Both the position numbers and the translations under genes were made by a program. DNA of 5,750 nt, taken from contig CANGRU010000125.1 in NCBI GenBank assembly GCA_947456315.1, positions 1-5,750 on the forward strand, in the 5' to 3' direction. Below, one piece after another: positions 5,573 through 5,750 of this stretch. Each line of letters begins with the position of its first letter. Position 1 is the first letter of the stretch. The notes beneath the pieces are model-generated. The model saw nothing but the letters and a program-made list of their open reading frames with translations, searched no databases and was not told the origin of the DNA. The DNA comes from Beijerinckiaceae bacterium (GTDB lineage: Bacteria; Pseudomonadota; Alphaproteobacteria; Rhizobiales; Beijerinckiaceae).

Positions 5573-5750
5573 GTGGCCTCGACAACATAAGGGCCGCCAC
5601 CAACGGAATCCTTGGCTGAAAACAAAGCGAAACGTTGCGCCACGAAACTGCGCGTCAAAAACAATCCGCTCTGTTCCATATGGCGTGCCAGCTCCGCTGC
5701 ACTGGTGCCGCGCAACCGAGCCAATGTAACATGAGGCGTATATTTGCGTG
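5557..5750 (-). CDS. thpR: RNA 2',3'-cyclic phosphodiesterase (2'-5' RNA ligase family), C-terminal part
   Basis: Read on the minus strand, the frame is open from the right edge to a TGA at 5559-5557, giving 63 complete codons; the start lies beyond the window. The peptide begins RKYTPHVTLARLRGTSAAEL. PHVTLARL contains an HxT motif (H at 5731-5733, T at 5725-5727), the second of two such motifs that form the active site of 2H phosphoesterases. The order of the rest, an FVAQRFALFSAKDS strand, a GGGPY turn and a closing VVEATYPL strand, matches the C-terminal end of ThpR/LigT proteins of about 180-190 residues. Family members hydrolyse 2',3'-cyclic phosphate ends of RNA and can join tRNA halves in vitro; the natural role in bacteria is unclear. 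The gene converges on the membrane protein gene and overlaps it by 16 bases. Confidence 0.8.
   Translation of the reverse strand, partial: RKYTPHVTLARLRGTSAAELARHMEQSGLFLTRSFVAQRFALFSAKDSVGGGPYVVEATYPLL

Overview
The window looks like ordinary chromosomal core sequence from an alphaproteobacterium, most likely of the order Hyphomicrobiales (Rhizobiales). This rests on moderately high GC, GC-rich third codon positions, and the gene set: a TIGR02302/DUF4175 low-complexity protein, a twin-helix HIG1-type small protein next to a PduO-type cobalamin adenosyltransferase, etfB-etfA followed by a 3-hydroxybutyryl-CoA dehydrogenase, and the alphaproteobacterial HNH protein with conserved LNADFRPLSYYPL and LHDSWIDYLYW stretches. 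I cannot name the genus. No insertion sequence, CRISPR array, tRNA, rRNA or phage gene is visible.

Layout, left to right. Positions 1-626 (+) hold the C-terminal 207 residues of a TIGR02302/DUF4175 family protein. After a 93-base gap come a 63-residue HIG1-type two-helix membrane protein (720-911, +) and a cob(I)alamin adenosyltransferase (922-1503, +), closely spaced and probably cotranscribed. A 136-base gap with a weak promoter candidate leads to etfB (1640-2389, +) and etfA (2389-3327, +), which share one base. After 66 bases comes 3-hydroxybutyryl-CoA dehydrogenase (3394-4275, +). A 151-base gap with a fair sigma70-like promoter precedes the HNH endonuclease-family gene (about 4427-4996, +; all plausible starts are non-ATG). 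A four-helix membrane protein of unknown function follows (5048 or 5054 to 5572, +). It overlaps by 16 bases the convergent 3' end of a 2H phosphoesterase gene, probably thpR (5557 to the right edge, -), which leaves the window.

The central genes share an acyl-CoA and respiratory theme. EtfAB collects electrons from acyl-CoA and other flavin dehydrogenases and passes them to ETF:ubiquinone oxidoreductase. The 3-hydroxyacyl-CoA dehydrogenase works on the same short-chain acyl-CoA intermediates (beta-oxidation, butanoate or polyhydroxybutyrate turnover). The adenosyltransferase makes the coenzyme B12 needed by mutases such as methylmalonyl-CoA mutase. The HIG1-type protein belongs to a family tied to respiratory complexes. 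This functional link is inference from family roles and adjacency.

I found no convincing undescribed system. The points most worth a second look are the exact HIG1 QRRQ motif in the 63-residue protein, the conserved methylatable lysines in EtfB, the start-site ambiguity and promoter of the HNH gene, the possible leaderless start of the membrane protein, and the convergent gene overlap at 5557-5572.
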